DNA from: Saccharomonospora amisosensis
GTDB taxonomy: Bacteria; Actinomycetota; Actinomycetes; Mycobacteriales; Pseudonocardiaceae
NCBI RefSeq assembly: GCF_011761185.1
Contig: NZ_JAAOYM010000002.1
Span: 372,001-436,000 of the forward strand
Length of the DNA stretch: 64,000 bases
Direction of reading: 5' to 3'
Of this stretch, positions 8,152 to 16,729 are shown piece after piece. The stretch's first letter is position 1. Every line of letters begins with the position of its first letter. A program made the position numbers and the translations under genes. A model generated the notes under the pieces. That model searched no databases. It had not been told where the DNA came from and saw only the letters and a list, made by a program, of their open reading frames with translations.

Positions 8152-10590
8152 GTGTTGAAGAAGAAGACCGGGTCACGTCGTGGACGTTCGTCGATCCGTG
8201 CGAAGGTGCTGGCCATCGCGTTCGTGCCCAGCGCCATTTTTCTGCTTTCCGGGATCGCGCTCGCCAGTTACCTGATCTACGACGCCGTCCAGGTGCGTAC
8301 CTTCGCGACGAAGATCCACGACTCGGCCGAACCCGCGGGCCGCTTCTTCGCCGCCGTGCGCGAGGAGCGCAGGTTGACGCTGCAGGAGCTGGCGAACCCC
8401 GGATCAGTGCGAGCGGAGCTCGAGCAACTGCGCCAGCAGACCAACGCGACCGCGGCCGCGACGGCCGCGGAGCTGGAGGGCATGACCGGCGACGCGCCGG
8501 ACAACGTGAAGGCGAGCATCGCCGCCACCCAGCGGCAGTTCGCCGCGCTACCGCGGTTCCGGCAGAAGGTCGACGCGGGCGATGCGTCCCTGCAGGAGGC
8601 TTACGACTTCTTCAACGGGATCATCGACCAGTTCACCACCGGGCTCAACGGTGTGGCACAGACGACGCCGAACGCCGAAACCGCATACAAGCGGCTGATC
8701 GCGATGCCGCTGTTCACCAGTGCCGACGGCATGTCCCGTGGCGACGCGCTCGCGGCCGCGGGAGTGTCAGGTGGCGGACTGACGGAGCAGGAGTTCCGCA
8801 CCTACATCGAGCAGGTAGGCGCCTACCACTCGGCGCTCGAGTCCGCGGTGGCGGACATGATCCCGCCGGTGCGGCAGCAGTACGAGCAGCTCATCGCCAG
8901 CGACGCCTGGGACCGGCTCACCACGGTCGAGAACGCCTTCCTGCGTGGCAACCAGAGCCAACTGCCGGTACCGGAGTCGCAGTGGCGCGAGGCCGCCCGC
9001 GACGTCGGCGCGAAGCTGTGGATGCTCTACGTGCAGCAGAGCACCAACGCCACGAACCTGGCGCTCGACGAGGCGGACCGCACGCTGATGACAGCCATCA
9101 TCGCGGCCGCCGCGGTACTGGCGGTGGCCGCTGTCGCCCTGCTGATCGCATGGCGGTTGTCGAACCGGCTCGTAAACCGGCTCACCACACTTCGAGAAGA
9201 AACCCTCGACATGGCTGAGGAACAGATGCCGAGGCTGGTCGAGCGGGTCAGGTCGGGGGAGCCGGTCGACCTCGACCGCGAGGTCGCGTTCCTCGACCAC
9301 GGCACCGACGAGATCGGTCAGGTCGCCGACGCCTTCAACGCGGCACAGCAGACCGCCATCGCCGCCGCGGTGGAGGAGGCCAAGACCAGGGAGGGCACCA
9401 AGCGCGTCTTCCTCAACATCGCACACCGCAGCCAGGTCATCGTGCATCGGCAACTGCAGGCCCTCGACGCGGCCGAGCGCAAGCAGGAGGACCCCGACCA
9501 GCTGGACATGCTGTTCAGGCTCGACCACCTGTCCACTCGCGCGCGGCGCAACGCGGAGAACCTGATCATTCTCGGCGGCGAGCAGCCGGGTAGGCAGTGG
9601 CGCAACCCGGTGGCACTGGCCGACCTCACCAGGGGTGCTACGGCCGAGACCGAGGAGTACAAGCGGGTCAGCGTCGGCAAGATGCCCGCGGTGGCCGTCA
9701 GCGGCCCGGTCGTCGGCGACCTCGTGCACCTGCTCGCCGAACTCCTCGACAACGCGACCTCGTTCTCACCGCCGCAGGCCAACGTCGAGATCAGGGGCGA
9801 GGTGGTCGGCCGGGGTGTCGTCATCGAGGTGGAGGACCAGGGGCTGGGCATCGAACCGGACCATCTGGCCGAGCTCAACCAGACGCTGGCCAACCCACCC
9901 GACTTCAGCTTCATGGCACTGTCGGAGGAGCCGAGGCTGGGGCTGTTCGTGGTCGCGCGGCTGGCGGCGAAGCACGGGATCAGGGTGACCCTGCGCGAGT
10001 CCGCCTACGGCGGCACGCGAGCCATCGTGCTGGTTCGCTCGGAGTTGCTCAGCCAGCTTTTCGAGCCGGAGGACAGCGGGCCCGCGATCGAGGACGTCGT
10101 GCCGCGACAGCAGTCGACACTTGGCGCTCGGCGCAGGCCCCGGCAGTCGCCGCGGACCGAAACGACGGTGGTACCGAACGACTCCTCCGGCACCGACAAC
10201 GGCTCTTCCGTTCACGGCGAGGCGACCCGGACCCTCGCTGCCGTGCAGGAGCTGTACCCGCCGCAGTCGAGGCAGCAGGAGAACCAGCCGCCCGAGCCCG
10301 GGCAGCAGCAGCTTCGGCCCCGGGACTCACGGCCACCGCAGCCAGCGCCACCGGAGCCAGCACCACCGCAGCAGGGTGGCTCGATGCCGACGGGCAGGCC
10401 GCCGCTGCCGAGGCGCCGCCGGCAGCAGAACCTCGCTCCGCAGCTTCAGGACGAGGCTCCGAGCATCGAGCAGGCCGAACCGACATTCGAATCCCCGGAG
10501 CAGGCCCGTAACAGACTTGCCGCCTTCCAGCGGGGAACGCGGCAGGCCCGTCAGCAGGAACCTGGCCGCGACGACATTCGTGGAGACTGA
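8152..10590 (+). CDS. cvnA: conservon sensor-kinase-like protein CvnA
   Basis: 812 residues from GTG 8152 (GAAAGGG lies 11 bp upstream; TTG 8155 and TTG 8143 are alternatives). The order is a short basic N-terminus, a membrane helix at about 18-42, an extracytoplasmic helical sensor domain of about 270 residues of the kind often annotated as nitrate/nitrite sensing, a second membrane helix near 312-337, a HAMP linker, a helical region, and a GHKL ATPase domain with N-box ELLDNATSFSPP (about 527-538), EDQGLGIEP and GLFVVARLAA. A Pro/Gln-rich disordered tail of roughly 150 residues ends it. In place of the usual H-box it has IAHRSQVIVHRQLQ. It is the membrane component of the four-gene conservon and overlaps nothing; cvnB starts 5 bp later. 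Confidence 0.9.
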   Translation: MLKKKTGSRRGRSSIRAKVLAIAFVPSAIFLLSGIALASYLIYDAVQVRTFATKIHDSAEPAGRFFAAVREERRLTLQELANPGSVRAELEQLRQQTNATAAATAAELEGMTGDAPDNVKASIAATQRQFAALPRFRQKVDAGDASLQEAYDFFNGIIDQFTTGLNGVAQTTPNAETAYKRLIAMPLFTSADGMSRGDALAAAGVSGGGLTEQEFRTYIEQVGAYHSALESAVADMIPPVRQQYEQLIASDAWDRLTTVENAFLRGNQSQLPVPESQWREAARDVGAKLWMLYVQQSTNATNLALDEADRTLMTAIIAAAAVLAVAAVALLIAWRLSNRLVNRLTTLREETLDMAEEQMPRLVERVRSGEPVDLDREVAFLDHGTDEIGQVADAFNAAQQTAIAAAVEEAKTREGTKRVFLNIAHRSQVIVHRQLQALDAAERKQEDPDQLDMLFRLDHLSTRARRNAENLIILGGEQPGRQWRNPVALADLTRGATAETEEYKRVSVGKMPAVAVSGPVVGDLVHLLAELLDNATSFSPPQANVEIRGEVVGRGVVIEVEDQGLGIEPDHLAELNQTLANPPDFSFMALSEEPRLGLFVVARLAAKHGIRVTLRESAYGGTRAIVLVRSELLSQLFEPEDSGPAIEDVVPRQQSTLGARRRPRQSPRTETTVVPNDSSGTDNGSSVHGEATRTLAAVQELYPPQSRQQENQPPEPGQQQLRPRDSRPPQPAPPEPAPPQQGGSMPTGRPPLPRRRRQQNLAPQLQDEAPSIEQAEPTFESPEQARNRLAAFQRGTRQARQQEPGRDDIRGD

Positions 10591-10595
10591 ACACC

Positions 10596-11006
10596 ATGGC
10601 GAACTCGGGAGCGAACGAACTCGACTGGCTGCTCGACGACCTGATCCGTCAGGTCGCAGGCGCCGACCGCGCCGTTGTGCTGTCGTCGGACGGCCTGCTC
10701 ATCGGCAGGTCAAGCAACCTGTCCGAGCAGGACGGCGAGCACCTTTCCGCCGTGGCGTCGGCGTTCCAGAGCCTGGCGAAGGGAACGGGCCGTCACTTCG
10801 GTGGCGGCCAGGTGCGGCAGACGGTGGTGGAGATGGACCGCGCGTTCCTGTTCGTGACCGCGGCAGGCAGAGGTGCCTGCCTCGCGCTGCTGACGTCGGA
10901 GAGCACCGACATGGGCATGGTCGCCTACGCGATGAACATGATGGTCAAGCGGGTCGGAGCGGTGCTGAGCGCGGCTCCCAGGGTTGAGCAACACAGTGTG
11001 ACATGA
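10596..11006 (+). CDS. cvnB: roadblock/LC7 domain protein CvnB
   Basis: 136 residues, a single roadblock/LC7 domain (NELDWLLDDLIRQVAG, AVVLSSDGLLIG, then VRQTVVEMDRAFLFV). Proteins of this fold act as GTPase-activating or scaffold partners of small Ras-like GTPases. It is the second gene of the conservon, five bases after cvnA, and its stop overlaps the cvnC start in ATGA. Confidence 0.93.
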   Translation: MANSGANELDWLLDDLIRQVAGADRAVVLSSDGLLIGRSSNLSEQDGEHLSAVASAFQSLAKGTGRHFGGGQVRQTVVEMDRAFLFVTAAGRGACLALLTSESTDMGMVAYAMNMMVKRVGAVLSAAPRVEQHSVT

Positions 11007-11374
11007 GTGAGCACGACGAGGCTTGGTTCGACGAAGCGGCCGGTCCGCTCGTGCGGCCGTACGCGGTCACCGGCGGGCGCACCCGGTCCGACAACTTCGG
11101 CCTCGACATGATGACGCTGGTGGTGTCGTTGCAGCCGCCCTCGGAGGCCGCGACACTACCGACCGAGTACGCCAAGATTGTCCGGCTGTGTCAGCGGCCG
11201 ATGTCGGTAGCCGAGGTCGGCGCCCATGTTGATCTGCCCCTGCCTGTGGTAAAGGTTCTCCTCAGTGATTTGATCGAGCAGAATTACGTGATCTTCCGCA
11301 GAGCTGCGCCTCCGAGCGAAGTCCCTGACCAACAAGTACTGCAGGCGGTTCTCGATGGCATCCGGAAACTTTGA
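11003..11374 (+). CDS. cvnC: DUF742 protein CvnC
   Basis: 123 residues, the DUF742 family that is always the third gene of conservons. The N-terminal half is extended (LVRPYAVTGGRTR), and the C-terminal half has a winged-helix look (IVRLCQRPMSVAEVGAHVDL then LPVVKVLLSDLIEQNYVI), suggesting contact with protein or DNA. The start overlaps the cvnB stop (ATGA), and the end overlaps cvnD by 20 bp, so the four genes should be translated together. Confidence 0.92.
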   Translation: MSEHDEAWFDEAAGPLVRPYAVTGGRTRSDNFGLDMMTLVVSLQPPSEAATLPTEYAKIVRLCQRPMSVAEVGAHVDLPLPVVKVLLSDLIEQNYVIFRRAAPPSEVPDQQVLQAVLDGIRKL

Positions 11375-11951
11375 CGACCGGCGGCGGTTGACCGCGACCG
11401 CCGTGAAGCTGCTGATCGCCGGTGGGTTCGGGGTCGGCAAGACAACCATGGTCGGCTCGGTCAGTGAGGTACCGCCGCTGCGCACCGAGGAGATGCTCAC
11501 CTCCGCGTCCGAGGGGGTGGACGATCTCTCCGGTGTCGAGCGCAAGAACACCACCACCGTGGCGCTGGACTTCGGCCGCATCACGATCAGCAAGGACCTG
11601 ATCCTCTACCTGTTCGGCACCCCAGGGCAGGACCGGTTCTGGTTCATGTGGGACGAGCTGGCGCAGGGTGCGCTCGGTGCCGTGGTACTCGCCGACACCC
11701 GGCGGCTGGACAGCTGCTTTCCGGCTGTGGACTTCTTCGAGCGGCGAGGGCTTCCGTTCGTGGTGGGGGTGAACTGCTTCGACGGTGCCTACCGGTACGG
11801 AACCGAGGAGGTCAGGGCAGCGTTGGACGTCGACCACTCTGTGCCGCTGCTGTTGTGCGACGCCCGTGACCGCGAGTCCACCAAGCAGGTACTGATCACT
11901 CTTGTGCAGCACGTCATGAGCACAACGCGGATGGCGCCTGCCCGGTACTAG
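11355..11951 (+). CDS. cvnD: conservon small GTPase CvnD
   Basis: 198 residues, a Ras-like/ATP-GTP-binding protein of the bacterial conservon type. G1 is GGFGVGKTT (about residues 23-31), G3 is FGTPGQDRF (in place of DTAGQ) and the G4 position is NCFD (in place of NKxD). The changed G3 and G4 motifs are usual for the family. It probably cycles at the membrane with CvnB as partner and CvnA as receptor, as described for G-protein-coupled-like complexes in Streptomyces. No cvnE-type P450 follows; the P450 at 227-1465 is not adjacent. Confidence 0.92.
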   Translation: MASGNFDDRRRLTATAVKLLIAGGFGVGKTTMVGSVSEVPPLRTEEMLTSASEGVDDLSGVERKNTTTVALDFGRITISKDLILYLFGTPGQDRFWFMWDELAQGALGAVVLADTRRLDSCFPAVDFFERRGLPFVVGVNCFDGAYRYGTEEVRAALDVDHSVPLLLCDARDRESTKQVLITLVQHVMSTTRMAPARY

Positions 11952-11960
11952 CGTCCGCCG

Positions 11961-12572
11961 CTACGGCCGCGCGGTCCCCTCCAGCATCGTCCTGGTCAGT
12001 ACCCAGCGCGGGAACGGTTCGGATTCGCTGACATCGTCGAAGGTGAAGCCCGCGCCTTCGATGGTGGCCCTGGTGTCCCTGTTGGGCATGCAGCCCGCGG
12101 CGAAGTAGGACCACACCGGGGCGAGCCGGTCCTGCCAGCGCGCGCGATTTCCACTGCCGCGCACGTGCTCCAGCACCACGATCCTGCCTCCGGGACGCAG
12201 CACCCGGCGAGCTTCCGCCAGCGCTTTGGCCGGGTCGGCCACGGTGCACAGCACGAGCGTGAACACGACCGCGTCGAAGGTCATGTCCTGAAACGGCAGG
12301 TCTTCGGCTCCCGCGGTGCTGACCTCCACCGGCGCGTGAGCCCGATCGAGTCGGCTGTTCAGTCGAGTCCGCATCGCGGCGTCGGGCTCGGCCGCGACGA
12401 TGCGTTCCGCGCTCCGCAGGTGCGGCAGGTTCGCGCCCGTGCCCGCACCGATGTCGAGCACCTGCCCGGTGACGTCCGCCAGCAGCCGTCGCCTGCGCTC
12501 GCCGAGTACCTCCCGCTCCATCGGTTCGGACATCCGGTCGTATACGGCGGCGAAAACCCGATGTGCGCGCAT
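11961..12572 (-). CDS. class I SAM-dependent methyltransferase
   Basis: 203 residues. The Rossmann motif I is VLDIGAGTGANLPHL (about residues 38-52), motif II ends in AEPD, and the post-motif segment is EDLPFQDMTFDAVVFTLVLC, typical of UbiE/COQ5-like small-molecule methyltransferases. LRPGGRIVVLEHV follows. The C-terminal part (GAGFTFDDVSESEPFP) is also common in this group. The methyl acceptor is unknown. It stands alone, convergent with the conservon. Confidence 0.85.
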   Translation of the reverse strand: MRAHRVFAAVYDRMSEPMEREVLGERRRRLLADVTGQVLDIGAGTGANLPHLRSAERIVAAEPDAAMRTRLNSRLDRAHAPVEVSTAGAEDLPFQDMTFDAVVFTLVLCTVADPAKALAEARRVLRPGGRIVVLEHVRGSGNRARWQDRLAPVWSYFAAGCMPNRDTRATIEGAGFTFDDVSESEPFPRWVLTRTMLEGTARP

Positions 12573-12627
12573 GGCGACCAGCCTAGCCGGGCACGCGAAT
12601 CGTTGATGTGCTCGTTGCCCGTGCGGG

Positions 12628-13491
12628 TCAGGAATAGCGTTCGGTGAGTACCGTACGAATGAGCTTGCGGGTCTCGTCCTGGTTCAACGAATGGCGGTGC
12701 AGATTGTCGTGGTATCCCCGGTACTGTTTCACGGTTTCGGGGTCCTCGAGATGATGCATACCGGCGTGGTTCTCGATGCCGACAACGTCGTGGTCGAGCG
12801 GTTCGTTGAATTCGTAGTAGCCGTACGTGCAGGAGTTGGTGAACAGTGGGGGCGCCGAGAAGGGTAGCACCCGAAGATCGATGTTCGGCGCGGTGGAACG
12901 CTCGATGAGCTGCGACAACTGCTCCCGCATCACGGTGTTCGAACCCACGATCTGATAGAGAGCCGACTCGTGCATGACGGCGACGAACTCCAGCGGTGGC
13001 ATTCCGTCCCGCTTCAGGAGTGCCCTTTGCCGGTGCTGCCGGATATCGACGTACTCGGCGATCTGCCTCGCCGTCAACGACGGTTCGTTGGCCAGATAGA
13101 AAGCGCGGGAGTAATCGGCGGTCTGTAGCAGCACCGGCACCATCGGAATGGTGTAGATGCGCACGGTCGTGGCTTCGGATTCGTAGGCGAGCCGGGTGCT
13201 GAGTTGCTTGGAGATATCTCGGTGGGACCACCAGACGTCTCGCTGTGCCGCCCTGGTCCAGTGATGCAGCTTTTCCGCTACTCGCGTGCCCTCGACGCCG
13301 TACAGCCGGATGAGATCGCGGACGTCGCGTGGCTGAGGGTTACCCTGCGCGTTCTCCAGCCTGGACAGCTTGGAGGTGGAGATCATGAGTTCGGCCGCGA
13401 CCTCTTCGAGTGTGTGACCCGACTCTTCTCGTAGCCGACGCAGTTCGTGTGCGATGCGGCGCCGCGGAACGACCGGGCCCTGAACCGTCAT
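12628..13491 (-). CDS. XRE-family regulator with DUF5753 domain
   Basis: 287 residues. An N-terminal XRE helix-turn-helix (IAHELRRLREESGHTLEEVA then ISTSKLSRLENAQGNP, about residues 11-50) is followed by the DUF5753 ligand-binding-like domain (VPVLLQTADYSRAF, REQLSQLIERS, LRVLPFS). Start MTVQGPVVPRRR at 13491 is preferred over in-frame starts upstream. Such proteins usually sit beside a DUF397 gene in actinomycetes; none is visible here. TGGGA/TCCCA palindromes lie upstream (13536-13546 and 13700-13733) and are likely its operators. Confidence 0.9.
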   Translation of the reverse strand: MTVQGPVVPRRRIAHELRRLREESGHTLEEVAAELMISTSKLSRLENAQGNPQPRDVRDLIRLYGVEGTRVAEKLHHWTRAAQRDVWWSHRDISKQLSTRLAYESEATTVRIYTIPMVPVLLQTADYSRAFYLANEPSLTARQIAEYVDIRQHRQRALLKRDGMPPLEFVAVMHESALYQIVGSNTVMREQLSQLIERSTAPNIDLRVLPFSAPPLFTNSCTYGYYEFNEPLDHDVVGIENHAGMHHLEDPETVKQYRGYHDNLHRHSLNQDETRKLIRTVLTERYS

Positions 13492-13535
13492 GTGACTTCG
13501 CCTGCCTGTGTTGAGTGTCCACGGGATGTTCAGCT

Positions 13536-13546
13536 TGGGATTCCCA
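13536..13546. promoter_or_regulatory. palindrome TGGGATTCCCA upstream of the XRE gene
   Basis: An exact 11-bp palindrome 45 bp upstream of the XRE start. It shares the TTCCCA core with the larger inverted repeat at 13700-13733, which suggests one protein binds both. The rest of 13492-13897 (406 bp) holds no gene that I can support. Confidence 0.5.
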
Positions 13547-13699
13547 GCGCGAAATCCTATGGCAGCCAGGCGCCCATGCCGCGGCTGGTACCCCGTCCGC
13601 CCAGGCACGACAACCCGAACGGCCTAGTGAGCGCTCGTCGGTGGCGCCTCGGTACTACCCAGAGCTTTCCGTTTGGGACGCGGTCCTAGGCCAACCGAG

Positions 13700-13733
13700 G
13701 CAATTCCCATGGGATTTTCATCGTGGGAATTGC
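13700..13733. promoter_or_regulatory. inverted repeat GCAATTCCCA / TGGGAATTGC
   Basis: Two exact 10-bp arms separated by 14 bp, with a nested palindrome TCCCATGGGA (13705-13714). It lies between the divergent XRE and SH3-protein genes, about 165 bp before the SH3 start. The arms share TTCCCA with the smaller site near the XRE gene. Confidence 0.55.
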
Positions 13734-13897
13734 GCTCGCGTCGCGGCCTCGGCCACACTTCAGCGACCAGTTCCCCTCGATTCCACGCCCGCCAGGAGAA
13801 GGAGCCAGTCAAGGAGCCAGCCAAGTAGCTACCGGAGCGAACGCGGCGCTGAATCCGACGGGGACTGACCGAGCCCGTCGAGTGGAGGAGGTCGACC

Positions 13898-14338
13898 GTG
13901 TTCGTGTCGTTGCGACTTGGAGTGCTGGTCCGGCTGCTGCTTGCGGTCGCGGGCGTCGCCGGAGTGCTGGCGCTCGTTCTCACCGCCGTCCCCGCGCCAC
14001 GAGTAACCGAGGCCGGAACCCCCGAACCCGCCTCGGAAGGCCCCCGCTTTCCTGCCGAGCGCGTCGAGGCCGACTACCGCGTGCGGGGCACTGGAGACGA
14101 AGGGCTGAACGTACGCGCCTGCCCCGCCCTCCACTGCGCCAGGATCGGGCGCATCGGGGAGGGGCAGACATTCGCGGTGACCTGCTGGCGGAGTGGGACC
14201 GCGGTCAACGGCGAAACCAGGTGGTTGCGCGGCACGGTCGACGGCCGTGACGGGTTCGCCTCACGGCACTACCTGCGGGCCGACACCGGCCGGGGTGTCC
14301 CCGCCTGCGCCCGGCGCGGCGGCGACGCGGTGACGTGA
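13898..14338 (+). CDS. secreted or anchored SH3-domain protein
   Basis: 146 residues from GTG 13898, with GGAGG about ten bases upstream. A hydrophobic N-terminal helix (LGVLVRLLLAVAGVAGVLAL) serves as signal peptide or anchor, then a Pro/Glu-rich linker, then a bacterial SH3-type domain (DEGLNVRACPALHCARIG, GQTFAVTCWRSG, WLRGTVDGRDGFASRHYL) with four Cys that can pair outside the cell. Such domains bind peptidoglycan or other wall components. It follows the XRE operator region and could be its target. Confidence 0.8.
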   Translation: MFVSLRLGVLVRLLLAVAGVAGVLALVLTAVPAPRVTEAGTPEPASEGPRFPAERVEADYRVRGTGDEGLNVRACPALHCARIGRIGEGQTFAVTCWRSGTAVNGETRWLRGTVDGRDGFASRHYLRADTGRGVPACARRGGDAVT

Positions 14339-14345
14339 GCGGCGA

Positions 14346-15617
14346 TCAGCGTGGGGTCTCGATGGCGGCGTCCAGCAACTGCACCGGGTGCAGCAAGGGG
14401 ACGTCGCCGCCGAGGTACCGGCCGATCTGCAGCAAGCACCCGGGATTGCCGGTCACCAGTATGTCCGGTTCCACCGAGCGGATGTTGCGGGCCTTGCGCT
14501 CGCCCAGTTCGGCGGCGGGCTCGGGCTGGATGAGGTTGTAGATGCCGGCCGAACCACAGCAGAGCTCCGCCTCGGGCAGTTCGAGCAGTTCCAGCCCCGG
14601 TATGGTGCGCAGCACCGCTCTCGGCTGCTCACGCACACCCTGGGCATGACCGAGATGGCAGGCGTCGTGGTAGGCGACCTTCGCGTTGATCGGCTTCCTC
14701 GGCGCACGCGGCTCCAACTCGGCCAGCAGTTCGGTGACGTCGCGCACCTTCGCGCTGAAGTCGGCCGCCCGGCCTGCCCAGGCCGGATCGTCGGCGAGTA
14801 AGGCGCCGTACTCCTTCATCGAGGAACCACAGCCCGCGACGTTCACAACCACGTTGTCCACGGCAAGCTTCTCGAACGTCTCGATCGTGCGCTTGGCGTT
14901 TCGGACGGCGTGGTCCTCGCGCCCGGCATGCAGACCGAGAGCGCCGCAGCACCCCTGCCGCCTCGGCGTCAGCACCTCGCAGCCCTCTGCTGCCAGCACT
15001 CGCTGCGTCGCGGCGTTGACCTCGTGGAAGAAGACGTCCTGCACGCAACCGGACAGCATCGCGACCCGGCGCCGCCGCTCACCGCTGGCCGGAACCCTCC
15101 TCGGCAGCGACGCGAACGCCTCACGCAGCCGGACCGAGGGCAACAGCGCCTGCGTTGCCCGTAGCCGGGGCGGCAGCACCCGCTCCGCCAGCCGGTCCAG
15201 CCGCAGCTTCTGGTAGGCCAGGCCGAAAACCGCGGCCACGCGAAGCCGTCGCCGGTAGGGGAACAGCGCGAAGATCGCGTCGCGGAACAGCCGGTCGGAG
15301 CGCGGGCGAGGCACGTTGCGCTCGATCTGCGGGCGCGTCGCCTCCAGCAGGCTGTCGTACTGCACTCCGGACGGGCACGAGGTCACACAGGCCATACAGC
15401 CCAGACAGGCATCGATGTGCTGGGTGAACGCCCCCTCGAGCCCGATCTCGCCGCGTTTGGCCAGGTCCATCAGGTAGATGCGGCCGCGGGGCGAGTCCAT
15501 CTCCTCGCCCCACAACTGATATGTCGGGCAGGTAGGCAGGCAGAAGCCACAATGCACGCAGTCGTCCAGCAGTTCCCGCGACGGCGGCTTGTTTGCGTCG
15601 AAACTCGACTCCGTCAC
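14346..15617 (-). CDS. glcF: glycolate oxidase iron-sulfur subunit
   Basis: 423 residues. Two 4Fe-4S clusters are formed by CVHCGFCLPTCP (about 20-31) and CLGCMACVTSCP (about 71-82). Two CCG domains follow (GCCGALGLHAG near the middle, and AELCCGSAGIY with CH motifs near the end). It passes electrons from the flavin subunits GlcD and GlcE. Last gene of glcDEF; its ATG overlaps the glcE stop in ATGA. Confidence 0.93.
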   Translation of the reverse strand: MTESSFDANKPPSRELLDDCVHCGFCLPTCPTYQLWGEEMDSPRGRIYLMDLAKRGEIGLEGAFTQHIDACLGCMACVTSCPSGVQYDSLLEATRPQIERNVPRPRSDRLFRDAIFALFPYRRRLRVAAVFGLAYQKLRLDRLAERVLPPRLRATQALLPSVRLREAFASLPRRVPASGERRRRVAMLSGCVQDVFFHEVNAATQRVLAAEGCEVLTPRRQGCCGALGLHAGREDHAVRNAKRTIETFEKLAVDNVVVNVAGCGSSMKEYGALLADDPAWAGRAADFSAKVRDVTELLAELEPRAPRKPINAKVAYHDACHLGHAQGVREQPRAVLRTIPGLELLELPEAELCCGSAGIYNLIQPEPAAELGERKARNIRSVEPDILVTGNPGCLLQIGRYLGGDVPLLHPVQLLDAAIETPR

Positions 15618-16729
15618 GAGGTCGCCTCCCTGCCATCGGATTCACCATCGAACCAGGACTCGAACCGGCCAGGGCTGAGCCGCCGGTCCGGGTCCAGCTT
15701 GTCCTTCAGCGCCCGCAGCACGCTGATCGCGGAAGGACTCCCGCCCCACGCGGGTGTCGGCTCGGGTGGGCGTCGCCTTGTCACCGACGTGCCGCCGGCG
15801 GCCGAGACGGTTTCGTGCACGTCCCCGATGCCGGAGTCGGGGACGGTGACGGTGCCGATTCCCGTGCCCAGCCCGGCCGTGGCGGCGCCGCCGCAATCGG
15901 CCAGCACGCCAGGCAGCCTGCTCGGGCGGCAGCCGATCCGTACTGAGGCGTCGTCGACCAGCTCGGCGTGCCGCGCCCACGCCGACTCCGCGTCGTCCTC
16001 GTCCAGCACCGTGCCCGACAGCGACCTGGCCAGCTCCCCTGCCCGTGCCTTGGCACCTTCTCGCGTCCCCTCCACCCGGATGAGCAGCATGCCGTCGGCC
16101 CACTCCAGGCAGACCGGTTCGAGCGCGCCCGCCAGTACCGTCGCCGCCCGCTCGGCCCCGGTGTCGAGCGTGCAGTCCAGGCGCACGGTCAGTGTCTGTT
16201 CCGGTATCGGATGCAGCCGCAGTACCACCTCGGTGAGCAGGCCGAAGTTGCCGTAGGAGCCGTGCAGCAGCTTGGCGAGGTCATACCCGGCGACGTTCTT
16301 GATGACATGCCCGCCGGTCCTGGCTACGGTGCCGTCGGCGAGCACCACCGTCGCGCCGATCACCAGGTCGCGCATCGAGCCGTAGGCCAGCGCGAGTGGG
16401 CCGGAATCCGCCGTCGCGATCAGCCCGCCCACCGTGGCGCCGCGCAGCACCCTGGCCGGGTCGAAGGCCACCCGCTGCCCGTTCGCGGCGAGTTCCGCCT
16501 GTAGTTCGCGCAGCGGGGTGCCTGCCCGCACGGCGACCGTCAGGTCCGCCGGGTTGTAGGTCAGCACGCCGGTGAGTCGTGTCGTGTCGAGCACGGCGTC
16601 GGTGGGCAGCGGTGCGCCTGCCCAGGTGTCGGCGGTACCCGCACCCTGGATTCGGATGGTCCCCGGCGTGCCCGCCATCGCTTCGTAGGCTTCGCGCAGG
16701 TTGGTCGGCGCGAGCATGGTGGCCGTCAT
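15614..16729 (-). CDS. glcE: glycolate oxidase FAD-binding subunit
   Basis: 371 residues, start MTATMLAPTNL at 16729. An FAD-binding type-4 (PCMH) domain is visible: IRIQGAGTADTW, LTGVLTYNPADLTVAVRAGT, ATVGGLIATADSGPLALAYG, and GGHVIKNVAGYDLAKLLHG. It lacks the large catalytic C-terminal domain of GlcD and ends with a short segment. Overlaps glcD and glcF by 4 bp each. Length agrees with the family. Confidence 0.93.
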   Translation of the reverse strand: MTATMLAPTNLREAYEAMAGTPGTIRIQGAGTADTWAGAPLPTDAVLDTTRLTGVLTYNPADLTVAVRAGTPLRELQAELAANGQRVAFDPARVLRGATVGGLIATADSGPLALAYGSMRDLVIGATVVLADGTVARTGGHVIKNVAGYDLAKLLHGSYGNFGLLTEVVLRLHPIPEQTLTVRLDCTLDTGAERAATVLAGALEPVCLEWADGMLLIRVEGTREGAKARAGELARSLSGTVLDEDDAESAWARHAELVDDASVRIGCRPSRLPGVLADCGGAATAGLGTGIGTVTVPDSGIGDVHETVSAAGGTSVTRRRPPEPTPAWGGSPSAISVLRALKDKLDPDRRLSPGRFESWFDGESDGREATS

